A stretch of DNA of 64,000 nt from Ectocarpus siliculosus. Taxonomy: Eukaryota > Sar > Phaeophyceae > Ectocarpales > Ectocarpaceae. Below the pieces are notes generated by a model. The model did no database searches. It had not been told where the DNA came from and was given only the letters and a program-made list of their open reading frames with translations. Below are positions 22,870 to 33,329 of the stretch, in pieces. The DNA lies in contig FN648370.1 in assembly GCA_000310025.1 (NCBI GenBank), forward strand, positions 147,903-211,902, written 5' to 3'. The position numbers and the translations under genes are program-made. Position 1 is the stretch's first letter. Every line of letters starts with the position of its first letter.

Positions 22870-25655
22870 CGGGTTATGTGCGATTGGTCGGTCCCGTTTG
22901 TGCTGTCTGCCTCGTTTATGACACAAGCATGAATTGGTTTGCAAAGAGCCTCCCCAAATAATTTCAGTGGCATCGCCTGCGACTGGCTCGGCCCTGGAAC
23001 GTTTCCGGCTGAAAACGTAGAAGTCTACAAGTCTCCCATTTCGGGAATTAGGTGGCTTGCCTCCCGGGGAAGACGCAAGAGGATATGGCCAATGTCATCA
23101 CGGTTGCATCGGTGCATCTCAACGCTCGGTAGTGTCGGTTTTCCGCACAATCTGCGTCTGTGCGGGGCATTATTTTTTTTCTCACGTGACTCCTCGCTTG
23201 TGCGTGAGTGTGTGCTTTTAGGCAAGCGGCGTCTTTGCCGCAGATCCTACTGCTTGAACCCGCTGCGGTGGGTCGCTCGTTTTTTGTTTTTTGTGCATCT
23301 GCGCCGTGTTGCCCATGGTCTGTGGGAACGTGTGTATGCATTTCGCAGGAATCAAACGTCTTCCTGTTTATGTATACAGTGGTGGCTACGGTTTAACAGA
23401 GATCATTTAAGAGAAATGGTACGGCTTAGGAGAGTAAAACTGGCTTGTCACGCCTCTGGCCGTCGTAAGAAAGAAATTACCATCCTCCAGTCGTATTTTC
23501 TTAAATCGAACCCCCGACGGAGGAAAAGCCGTACATTATACACACACACAAAACCGTAGGTACTATGCCCGCAGCCGTTGCTTGAGTGTCTCCGATCACG
23601 CACCAACCCCGCCAGGGTTCACGGCGCACCAACCAATGCAGGGTCAGAACGTCAGAACGACGAGATGCACCGTGTCTGCAGTCCAGCTAGCTGTCTGTGT
23701 GCCCCACCCGGTCCCGTAGAACTCCCTCCTACCATTGTGTCACGTTACATGAAGTCGTGCACGTCTGTTTTACTTTCGTCGACCCGTATTCGCTCATCCA
23801 CGCTACCTTACTCTGCCTTACAAACATGGCGTTGTGCATGCAGCACTTCTTGCTCGGCGATATCCTCGACTGAACAACAATAATAGTGTTATGCTAACCC
23901 CAAGTACAATGGCGTACGTACTACGGCTGCCCCCGAGGAGTTGCCCGTTTCTGCTTGTTCAGTCTGATCGAGCTCGTCTTTCCATTCATCTGAGACACGC
24001 GTGATATATCCGACACGTTAGATATCTGCCTCATTTTTTTCTCCGAAAGGTGTACTTTCATGGCTCGCTATTTTTCTTGTTTCACGTTCAGTGTGTGCCG
24101 AGCAAGCTCAACAAGGCGCTGACGCAGTGTTTTAACACGATATATTTCATGTCATGAGCATCTTCATATGGCAGAGTAGGTAAGGCATCCACTATAAAAC
24201 GGCCTAGCTTCATTGTCTACGGTTTAAGAGGATTTCTCGCTTAAACCGGTGTAAGGGAAAACCTGATTCAAGAGAGAATTTTGGCTTGTCTCGACCTTCT
24301 CTCAAACCCGTAGCCATTACTTATGAAGTTTTTTTTTGCATTTCTTGCGAAGAAGGATTTTTGTGGTTCGGGATGCCTCCGCTCGAAATAGAGCCAGTCG
24401 AGGCGACTTTAGTCTGGCGGTCCCCGGGCACGCGCGGTTATTGTACACCGGCGAGCCTCTTGGATGCCCTTGAGAAGGAACCATGATAAACATTCACTGC
24501 CGCGAGAGGAAGTTGTACCGAAGCACGAAGAACATCAAAATGATACGAGTGGAGTTCAACAGAAGCACGAAGACAATACGAAACGAACGGGTCAGAGCTG
24601 TTCATTGATCATTGCGCTCGTTTCAGACGTTGAAGCCACCGTTCCGGGGTGTCACTGGTCCCATCTACCGACTACTGATCCCGCGTGAGCAAAGAATGAA
24701 CACTATCCGCAGGGCGCTTGATGTGCAGCTACGGCTTCAAAGACAGTCGAAAAACACTCACTCATGGACGGTCATTCTGCGGCATGCCTCGTTTCCCTAC
24801 TGTAACAATAATGGAGGTTGCACACCAAGTGTTGAACATCAGCTCGTTCGCGGAGTGTTCCCCAGCTACTTCCGTCCTTCCTGTTTCTTGAACACTACAA
24901 TACCATATCTCGTAGCGTGTGTGGTATACCGCTGTCTCTCGTTCGGAACAACGCCCCGGAGACTGTTCCCTCGGTCAGGTATTTTCTCTCTTTCAAAGGT
25001 GCCTCCCTGTCTCTTGTCTCGCCTTGCGTGATCTGCTGCCTCAACACTTTACGATTGCCTCCCGGGGCTACGACAGGGGATATTGCGGCAAAGATGGATA
25101 TTTTGCTCTTCTTCTCGCCGAACCAGTATTTTAGATACAAGGGGGTTTACGCCGGCGACCTATCGGCCGCCGGCTGCACCTTGGAGTTAGTATTCGAGGC
25201 ACCAAGTCGGCGTGGATGTAACAATATTAGGGGGGCAAAACCTGTTGATGGGTTGGATGTCGGACTAGGCAAAAGCGGTCTGTGGTAAGTGAGGACTCAA
25301 TGTTAAAAAAAACACTGCTCGTCTACCGAACGGTGTGTGTAAATGAATGTACGCATGTACTACGATAAAAACACGTTTCAGACGAGTGTGTATGCTATCA
25401 CTACGACCAATTTTTCTATCGCTGGCGGTGAAAGAAAGAGAAGAGAGAAATAATCCATTCCTGTGCCGGGATCGAACCGCAAGGCGCAAGACATCCACAA
25501 CATTGTACAGTGTGGTGGATAGGGAGATTTGAAATCAACGGTGTTTCGCACGAAATTCGAAAGGGTGAAAACGGTGAGAGGACTGTCCGAGAGTTACCTT
25601 AAAAACAGGTTAATGTCATCCATACGGAGAAGGACACAGAAGCACCATAGATCAC
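22870..25655. other. Gene-poor stretch
   Basis: Apart from the direct repeat at its left edge and a short word related to the 13.4-kb repeat near 23665, I find no splice-consistent coding sequence. Purine- or pyrimidine-biased ORFs up to about 200 codons occur, but they lack motifs and an ATG. Confidence 0.4.
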
Positions 25656-25662
25656 CATAAAG

Positions 25663-25838
25663 ATGCGAGAGATGGCATCGGGTGCGATCGATTTTTTTTT
25701 GTGTTTTCCTTGGATTTTATTTTCGTGCCCTGGTGCATCTCTCCGACCGGTGCGGTGCCGAACAAAAATCACACAGCGGCTTTACTAATAGTGCTAGGGC
25801 GGTGCTGAGTACGCGCACCCCGGTGCCATCTCTCGCAT
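25663..25838. mobile_element. MITE-like element, family member 1
   Basis: The ends atgcgagagatggcatcggg (25663) and, reversed, the same word with one or two changes ending ctctcgcat (25838) make inverted repeats of about 24 bp around a 130-bp core. A related element lies 0.5 kb downstream. Confidence 0.65.
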
Positions 25839-26333
25839 TATTGCGATACTCCATACCCCACCACAAGGCCTATCGGTACCAGTGTGTAAGCAGACGCATG
25901 TATCGTACGGAACAGGGAAAACACACGGCAGGCACAGCATTGCAGCAGTCTGCGAACCGCGTTCTTTTGTGGTGCGGGCGCATTACCTAGGCACGGTTGT
26001 TGCCGGTTAGAAGGCATAGCGGCTTAGAAGCCTGGTACGCAGCAGTTTACCCTAGGTTACCGTAGCTGCAGCCAGTGGTCATGGGGTTGATCGAGAGTTG
26101 GCGTAGCTTCTATAGCGGTAGGTTGTGACTTGTGTGTAGCTGGGCGTGCAATTCCATACCGGTTCAATTAAAGCTACCGGCATTTTACCGCGTGAACCGC
26201 GACCGTTCATAGAGGAGTGTTACCCCGATGATACCCTCACCACCTACATACATGCAGTAAAACGTGTCCAGGTATCACCGTGCAGCAGCTGCCTGGGCCC
26301 GCTTGCCAAGCGTTCAGTCTTGGATTTGGGGTC

Positions 26334-26449
26334 GGAGAGATGGCACCTGGTGCGATCTGTCCGAACCCCGGTGCGGAAATGCAAATAATTACATGTCGTT
26401 TTTGCGCCCCCCGGTGGCATCTCTCCGAACCGTGTCATCTCTCGCATCC
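26334..26449. mobile_element. MITE-like element, family member 2
   Basis: The word ggagagatggcacctggtgc at 26334 and its reversed counterpart cgccccccggtggcatctct at 26405-26424 form inverted arms of the same type as in the 25663-25838 element. A second tcatctctcgcat word at 26435-26447 suggests a doubled or rearranged right end. Confidence 0.55.
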
Positions 26450-28690
26450 TTGCGGTAGTGGAGGACAACGACCCGGCAGGTAACAACGAAATGGAAGCAA
26501 GAGACAGTACTGTTGTGGACGGTTCGCACCCAAGCCCCACTATCCCAACAACATGACGGTGCCTAACCAAGCTCCAAAATTCCTCCGACAAACTAAATAT
26601 ATATGTGCGATGTCCTAGGCAAGGACAACGCCAACTAGACCCCGCAGAACAAAACAGAGACGCAGGATACGCGTACGAGGATGGAAGCATTTATGTTCCG
26701 AAAACGTGAAACAACAACGTGCTCGCGAAAGACCGCTGATGAAGGAGAGGGGTTATTGTCGTCGGCGTCACAAGCGAAGATGTCGAACGAGTTCACGAGT
26801 TCACCGAGGCGGCGTCAACTGACTGCACGGGGTCCTTGACCTAATGATCACACTTGCTCTGGCTGGTCTCCGCAACATCGAGGATATCCTCGATCGATCT
26901 GGTTGTTGAGAAGCGAGCAACACGCGCATGTAGCGGGGAAGTGTTTTCACAAACGGATATTACTACCGGGTAAACGCTGATGAACGTCAAGCAAAACAGG
27001 ATAAAGCCCGAAAGGGTGAAACAAGGGAAACAAACTCATGCTCGTAGCCCGCAATGAGAACACGATCGGCGTGAAACAAACCACGCACGCACACACACCT
27101 CACCCTTCGCATATTAACAACATGTGGATATCCATATGACGATATGGCCAGCCAAAGAAGGTAAACTGTGACAACAACAAACACAGAATAACTGTTGGCG
27201 TCCGTCTACTAATGCATGAACACGCTACTATGGACATCGACGAAGGATGGAAAAAGGATGAAGCCATAATATTAATTGCACATCTCGAGGAGTTTGAAGG
27301 TGGACGATACACCATCCGATACAACGTCAATTTTTGATGTGTGGATTGCAGTGTCTGTGCAGACCGAGTCAGTCTACGAGTACATCCATCGTCAGCGTCC
27401 ATTCCCCAGGTCATTCGTGTACCGCTGAACGTTGCATCTAGCCAGGCGGGGTACTCATCGACCGCCGCGCACGCCGTCTGCCGATGTCGGGGGAAACATC
27501 ACTATGGATCAAACTCAATACATTTAGCAACGTACAACAACGTAAAAGCCCACATATGTATGACACTTCTACGAAGTCCAAAACGATAACTACACAATTC
27601 GGTCAAGTATGAGATGAACACGAGCGTTTGATCGTGGTCTGTAGGCGATAGTGGTGATCAAAGGCGATGCAAAGGCTCGAACGCTGAGGCTCGAATGAAC
27701 GTTTCATTAGGTAGCAAAAAATATGACACAAACCAGAAGTACATGAAAAAATATTCCTGGACCTACACTACCCCCACCCCCTCAGTCGGCCGACAAGATA
27801 TATTTTTTCTCAAACCAGACAGACAAAGCACGTGTTTGGAAGCCTCATTGACGTCAGTACATCAGCAAGATGTTGTCCAAATGATACATAACACATCTAA
27901 ACCATCGTGCGGTCGTTGTTGTTCATTGAAACGCACCATTGCTTGAAATAGCAAAAACCAGTGCCGATATACACATCTTTACGTCGGCCCGTACCTGTCT
28001 GTCTGTCCTGTATAACATAGACTAGTCAAATATATTATGACAGGAGATATTCCTGAGTACATACGGTAGACCATTGCCTAGCTAGACAAAGGGGTTGCTT
28101 GCATCCCAAGCAGTTACTGCCCCGTTCTCTGGCCACGTGTGTATGTATGGATATACTGTGTGTGTATGGCCAGCTCGTCCTCTCGCGCGTCGAGCCTCCG
28201 CAGTAGATGGGACTCTGTCGTCGTCGCAGTCACGTCGTCGTTGTATGTACACTCAACACACTCAAGATATTACCCCAAAGTATATATTGACATTACACCA
28301 AGCGTAATGAATCCTATATTATGCATCCCTCCCGGGTGGATCATCTTTGCTGGTGGGGATACTCTGCGTGACCGTTCGTTGTGGTGTAGTGCTGGTGTGG
28401 CAGGACTGCGTGTGTGTGTTAACTAAAGTGAACTGGTTCAAAAAGTATGCACGTGCACTATATAATTCAGAGGTATATACGACTTCGTATATGCTACATC
28501 CTTTGGAATAAAATTAGTAACGTTTTACTATTACCGTTCCAAATCCAATCCAATAGACCCCCTCCCCCCCACCATATATCGATAGGATAGCTAGACTAGG
28601 GAAGACGTTGTTGAGCCACCTTTGGCAAAGTAGGAATGGGCGATTGGCCATCGGTGATGGATCCTGTGGGAACAATGCCCCGTCCTCTCG
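26450..28690. other. Gene-poor stretch
   Basis: Short ORFs only. No repeat shared with the rest of the window, no RNA gene and no coherent exon set was recognised. Confidence 0.4.
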
Positions 28691-28694
28691 AGGA

Positions 28695-30235
28695 CGCGTG
28701 GTCAATGGTCTAACCGCTAAGGCATGCAAAACATAGGAGTACGCCCTCGCCCCCCACCAGTGTTTGCCATCGGGGTTGGGTTTTCGTCGCTTGGCAACGG
28801 CGTTGTTAAACAAGCTGATTCCTTCGTGAGCTCGGCAACCAGGTTACCGCTTTTCTTTTTTGCTGTTTTTTTTTTGTTGCGGTAACCATAATGGTTGTCT
28901 AGTGGATTAGGTTGTGCGGGGTCGAGAACCCTCACTCCGCGCAAAGGGGATGATCGCACCACGTTGTATTAAATTTGTCAAGCACCCTCGAGCCCTCGAG
29001 GAAGGTACACAGCAGTGCTTAAAACCTGTCTCTGGAAGTGAAAGCACCAGAAAGTAAATTAAGTCATACGTAGCTGTCATCCGTACGCAAGGAAGTAAGC
29101 ACAAGATGCCGAACACCCTTAGCAGGATGCAGCTCACCCTTCATGCGACTCGCCAAATACCTCACGGCGCTTCGCGCTTGGTGATGTGAGAGCCTGGTCC
29201 GGTGAGAACCCGGCGTGCTCCGTCCCGGCTTTGTAGGGATGCGAGGTCAATGGTTCAAACGACTACGGCATGCACGACTATGAGTACACCCCCCCCCCCC
29301 CCCCTCGGTGTTTGGCCATCGGGATTGGGTTTTCGTCGCTTGGCAACGACGTTGTAAAACAAGCCAATTCACTTCGTGAACTCGGCAACCAGGTTACCGT
29401 TTTTTTTTCCTCTGTTTTTTTTTTTGAGGTAACCATAATGGTCGTCGAGTAGATCAAGTTGTGCGGGGTGGAGAACCCTTACTCCGCGCAGGGGGGATGG
29501 ATGATCGCACCACTTTGTGTTAAAATGGTCAAGCATCCTCGAGGCAGTTACACCGTGCTTACAACTGTCTCTGGAAGTGAAAGCACCAGAAAATAAATTA
29601 AGTCATACGTCATACGCAGCTGTCATTCGTATGCAAGGTAGTAAGCACAAGATGCCGAACACCCTTAGCAGGATGCAGCTCACCCTTCATGCGACTCGCC
29701 GAATACCTCACGGCCCTTCGCGCTTGGTGATGTGAGAGCCTGGTCCGGTGAGAACCTGGCGTGCTCCGTCCCGGCTTTGTAGGGATGCGAGGTCAATGGT
29801 CTAACGGTTACGGCATGCACGACTATGAGTACACCCCCCCCCCTCGCGTGTGTGCCATCGGGGTTGGGTTTTCGTCGCTTGGCAACGACGTGGTAAAACC
29901 AGCCGATCGCTTCGTGAGAGCTCGACAACTAGTTTACCGACTTTTGTTTCTTTTTTTTTCCTTTGCGGTACCATATTGGTGGTCTAGTAGATTATGTTGT
30001 GCGGGGTCGAGAACGCTCACTCCACGCAAGGGGGATGATCGCACCATGTTGGGTTAAAAATATTCAAGCACCCTCGAGGAAGGTACACAGTGCTTATAAC
30101 GAGTCTGGAAGTGAAAGCACCAGAAAGTAAATTACGTCATTCGCAGCTGTCATCCGTTGCAAGAAAGTAAAGCACAAGGTGCCGAACACCGTTAGCAGGA
30201 TGTAGTGCACCCTCCTGCGACTCGACGGATACCTG
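28695..30235 (+). repeat. Tandem repeat with about 545-bp unit, two full and two partial copies
   Basis: The same order of words repeats every 535-552 bp: ggtcaatggt.taac...cggcatgca, a C-tract, ttgggttttcgtcgcttggc, an ATG-poor T-tract, gtgcggggtcgagaac.ctcactcc, and ggaagtgaaagcaccagaaa. Anchor cggcaaccaggttaccg falls at 28829 and 29381, with a variant at 29916. ggtgatgtgagagcctggtc falls at 29180 and 29727. Parts look faintly tRNA-like (A-box and B-box words), but the spacing of about 200 bp is too wide for a tRNA head. A diverged partial copy is at 32335-32430. Not protein-coding. Confidence 0.75.
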
Positions 30236-30478
30236 TAAGCCCAAATGGGGATACTTTGGGGACACAACACTCGAATGCCTGTTTACCGCACCGTGGTCGT
30301 CACTATGCTGCGTGAAACGTGCGTGGGAAACTTTGGTCTAGCATCCTTGTATGAGGTGGTACGCTGTGTGATATAGGTTAGTCTCTCCGGGGTCTCTGAC
30401 GTGCTGTATCACAATATGCCAAGCCGCGGATCCCCTTGTTGGTAAAACTGCTGTGCATAGCCTAATAATGGAAAATTT

Positions 30479-30551
30479 GCTGACTTGGCTTCACTATAGA
30501 AAGTGTCCCCAGTGCATTTGGGGACACTTTCTATACTGAAGCCAAGTCAGC
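30479..30551. repeat. Near-perfect 73-nt hairpin (33-bp stem, 7-nt loop)
   Basis: The arm 30479-30511 starting gctgacttggcttca is the reverse complement of 30519-30551 apart from one mismatched base (position 30494 against 30536). The loop is gtgcatt. As RNA it would form one long stem. It could be a very young, very short MITE, the precursor of a small RNA, or an inserted fold-back sequence. Perfect pairing shows it is recent or under constraint. Confidence 0.9.
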
Positions 30552-31037
30552 CTTCGGCCCTCGCGTACAACCTCTCCCATTGAGCGGACACGATTTTTTC
30601 TGGACCCACAACCTGTAACTAGCTGGGTACTAGGAGGGTTTAGAGCTGCAGGACACATCAGGAGGACAATGACACAGCGATTAGCCTGGTGAGAAGCCCG
30701 AACTGATCATCCGTCGAGGGAACGGTACAAATGACTGTCAATTCGGTTTAAGGGCGACTTTGACACAACCGACCACCTAGTAATCCAAAACAAACCTTGG
30801 TGACACAATGGTAAACCATGAACTGACACTTGTCGCAAATAATTTACGGGCGAAACGGGCCACAAAGACAAGTGTTTCGGAGTTGTGATCCCGCTGTCAT
30901 CATGCAAGCGAGAACAAAGAAGAAAACAAAAAGTCGATCTTTCTTGGGCTCCGACTTAACCGGACGAAGTTCGACACAGTAGCAGAGAAGACTGCCTCGC
31001 CAAAACGCAAGAGCAAATATACTACCGTAGGTTGCAT

Positions 31038-31098
31038 AAGATACCACACTTAACATGACATACCACACTTAACATAACATACCACACTTAACATGATC
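31038..31098 (+). repeat. Three 21-22-bp tandem repeats
   Basis: The word cataccacacttaacat occurs three times in a row (first copy begins gataccacac) with only one or two differences between copies. No function is apparent. Confidence 0.8.
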
Positions 31099-31099
31099 T

Positions 31100-32095
31100 A
31101 CACACCTGGTGTGCTATTTTTATTAACAACCCCGATAGAGCGTAATTTTATTACACGGTGACAAAATATACAGCACCCCTTAAAATGAGCGACACATTTT
31201 CTACGGAGATAGGCAACACGTGGTCGCAAGAAAACAAGCGCAAGCACACGTTCGCGCCACAACCCGCCATGGATGGATGCTGTTAACAACCCTGCTGAAA
31301 GCCCTGCGATTCAGACTGCAGCGGGTCAGACTCTAGCTGCTGGTCCATGCCTCATAACATCATTCATTTTTCATTCCACCTCGGGGGAATGTGTGGCCCG
31401 TGGTACTGTGATTGATCTGTGCATGCCGTGGTCGAGTCAACCATGGCTGGCTGTGGTTCGAGCCAACATAGAGCGCCACGCCCCCTTGTCCTGTAAGTGA
31501 TTGTCTGGGCAGTCGGGTGTCGTCGGCTTTGGGAAGGTCTAGCTTAGGTTGATTTATTCTGGCACGTGCTTGTGTTCTGCTTAGTTCCAGCTTGAGTGAT
31601 CAACGCAGGTCTGACATAACATGGTGTGGTTGTCTTTTCGTTGTTCAGGTCTGGTGTGCTGTCGTTTTTGCACACACAGCAGTATTGCCGTCACAACCCC
31701 TAATAATTGTACCGGTTTACCAGCGTTCGTGTTCGCATTATTGTATGCAAGGCATCACAGTGGATAGTAGTTTGAGAGTATGAGAAAGCACGTGATGTAA
31801 CGGCGTGTGTCACCCTGGCTATCACACACCCATATACATACCCCGTTTATTTCCTCCCCACCCTTCACCACACAACGCAGTAGACGGAGATTTAGGAAGG
31901 TAGACGAAGACGACGACTTGTCCATGCGGCTCCGAGTGCGAAGACCGGGTTCATGTAGTTACGGAAACGTCCCTTTTTCGAAAAAAGGAGGAAGCATCAC
32001 TGAGCTGGGGATGGTAGAAGAACATTACAGAGAGAAGATTGGGGTACAGAACAGCCAGGAGAAGATGGTAGCTACACTAGGGTGGGGCTGTTGTG
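31100..32095. other. Gene-poor stretch
   Basis: No exon structure, RNA gene or shared repeat was recognised here. Confidence 0.4.
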
Positions 32096-32099
32096 CTGC

Positions 32100-32260
32100 T
32101 GCAGCGCGAGTTGGTGTTTTCCTCGCGCCTGGTGCTAGAAATCCTCTTTGAGAAGTGAGGGGAACTCTGTGGCTTCTTGGTTGCACACAGGTGGCAAATG
32201 CGGTGCATCTCGTTACCATCCGCATCCTCCACACATGCCGTACATGCGGTCATGCGGAAG
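32100..32260 (-). repeat. Dispersed repeat fragment, copy 2 (matches 13390-13610 inverted)
   Basis: Read on the - strand this parallels 13390-13610. A frame with CxxCG, EMHRICHLCATK and a Ser/Arg-rich stretch keeps its residues better than the flanks, pointing to the decayed C-terminal part of a transposon protein with a Cys/His cluster. Family not recognised. Confidence 0.4.
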
Positions 32261-32334
32261 GCCTACGGAGGCGAGAAGTGACGTAGACAGGATAGGGAAA
32301 ACAGTTTTGAGTCACCTCTGGTAGGAAGTAATAT

Positions 32335-32430
32335 TTGGCCATCGGCGATCGGTCCTGAGGGAACAATGCTCCGTCATTTGGAGGGCGCGTGGTCAATCAA
32401 TGGTCGAATAGCTTTAGGCATGGGAGCATA
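32335..32430 (+). repeat. Diverged partial copy of the 545-bp repeat
   Basis: The words ttggccatcgg.gat.g, gaacaatgc.ccgtc, gcgtggtcaat and ggcatg..a..atag follow the same order as 28630-28735, placing this as an isolated relative of the tandem unit. Confidence 0.5.
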
Positions 32431-32996
32431 GTGCCTCCCCCCCCCCTTCATCACACCCTGGACGTACGTGGGTTCCTTCGAGCGCACTTCATCGCATCGG
32501 TGCCATTTCACCCCCCATTATTATTATCACACGCCGTTCCTTGTTATCACCTTACATACGTGGGGTCCTACGGGGGTACAGTTAACACGGGCAACATGTA
32601 TATTGTTGGTGGGGCCTGTGAGTGCGCTTCATCACACAGGCGACGTTGTCATACCCCATTGCTACCACAGCTCATTGCTATCACATCCCCTACGTAGCTA
32701 TAGATACAACGTACATGCGACTCTGATGCCAGCTTGCCAGACTCTCTAACAATCGGACATGGTACATACCTTGTTGCTCGTCTAACCACATGCACATCGC
32801 TTGACGGTACAAGCGATACGCTGGCATGAGACTGGCATCCAACAGAGCACATGAGTATACTTTTTCGTTGAGCGGGACCAGCCCTGAATTGAGAGAGGGA
32901 GAAGCAGAGAAAGAGAGAGAGTTGTGATCGCCATTAATTATTCTTTTGTCGACGTGCAGAGGTTTTGAATCTCCTACATGAGGCCGGAGCATGTAG

Positions 32997-33320
32997 TCAT
33001 ACAGTTTCCCCCGACTTTTTAGCGTATCGAGACCAAGATCTTCGAAACAGCATGGCCGTTGTCGACGTCCGAACTATCGTTCCTTGTCTGGGGTGCCCTC
33101 TCGCTCTCATGGTCAAGGTTTGAGAAATTGGGTCCGACACTTTCGGGCCTTTTTTCGTGTCTTTCTGATTGTTTTCGATTTTGAATTTCGATTCAACCCT
33201 ACGTGCAGCAGCCGGAACTTCTGACTTCGAAATCGATTTCGGTTTGAGTTTTAGATTTTTCCGTGATACAAATATAGCAAGTGCCACGCAGAAGAAAGTA
33301 AGAACGATTAAATAAAACAT
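32997..33320 (-). CDS. Possible small protein with N-terminal membrane anchor
   Basis: From ATG at 33320 the frame runs 107 codons to a stop at 32997. Residues 1-19 are hydrophobic (MFYLIVLTFFCVALAIFVS), followed by a Lys-rich segment as in a signal anchor with a cytosolic basic flank; the rest is polar and basic. No family is recognised and no splicing evidence exists. A chance ORF in AT-rich DNA is equally possible. Confidence 0.25.
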   Translation of the reverse strand: MFYLIVLTFFCVALAIFVSRKNLKLKPKSISKSEVPAAARRVESKFKIENNQKDTKKGPKVSDPISQTLTMRARGHPRQGTIVRTSTTAMLFRRSWSRYAKKSGETV

Positions 33321-33329
33321 TAAACAAAA

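Noticed and set aside
22939-23559. 206-codon + strand ORF
   Set aside because: Starts with TTG, is rich in Arg/Leu/Cys without motifs, overlaps an opposing ORF and includes a transposon-edge repeat.
25455-25530. Possible tRNA gene on the - strand (B-box-like gcggttcgatcccgg)
   Set aside because: No A box at proper distance, no pairing acceptor stem and no T-run terminator.
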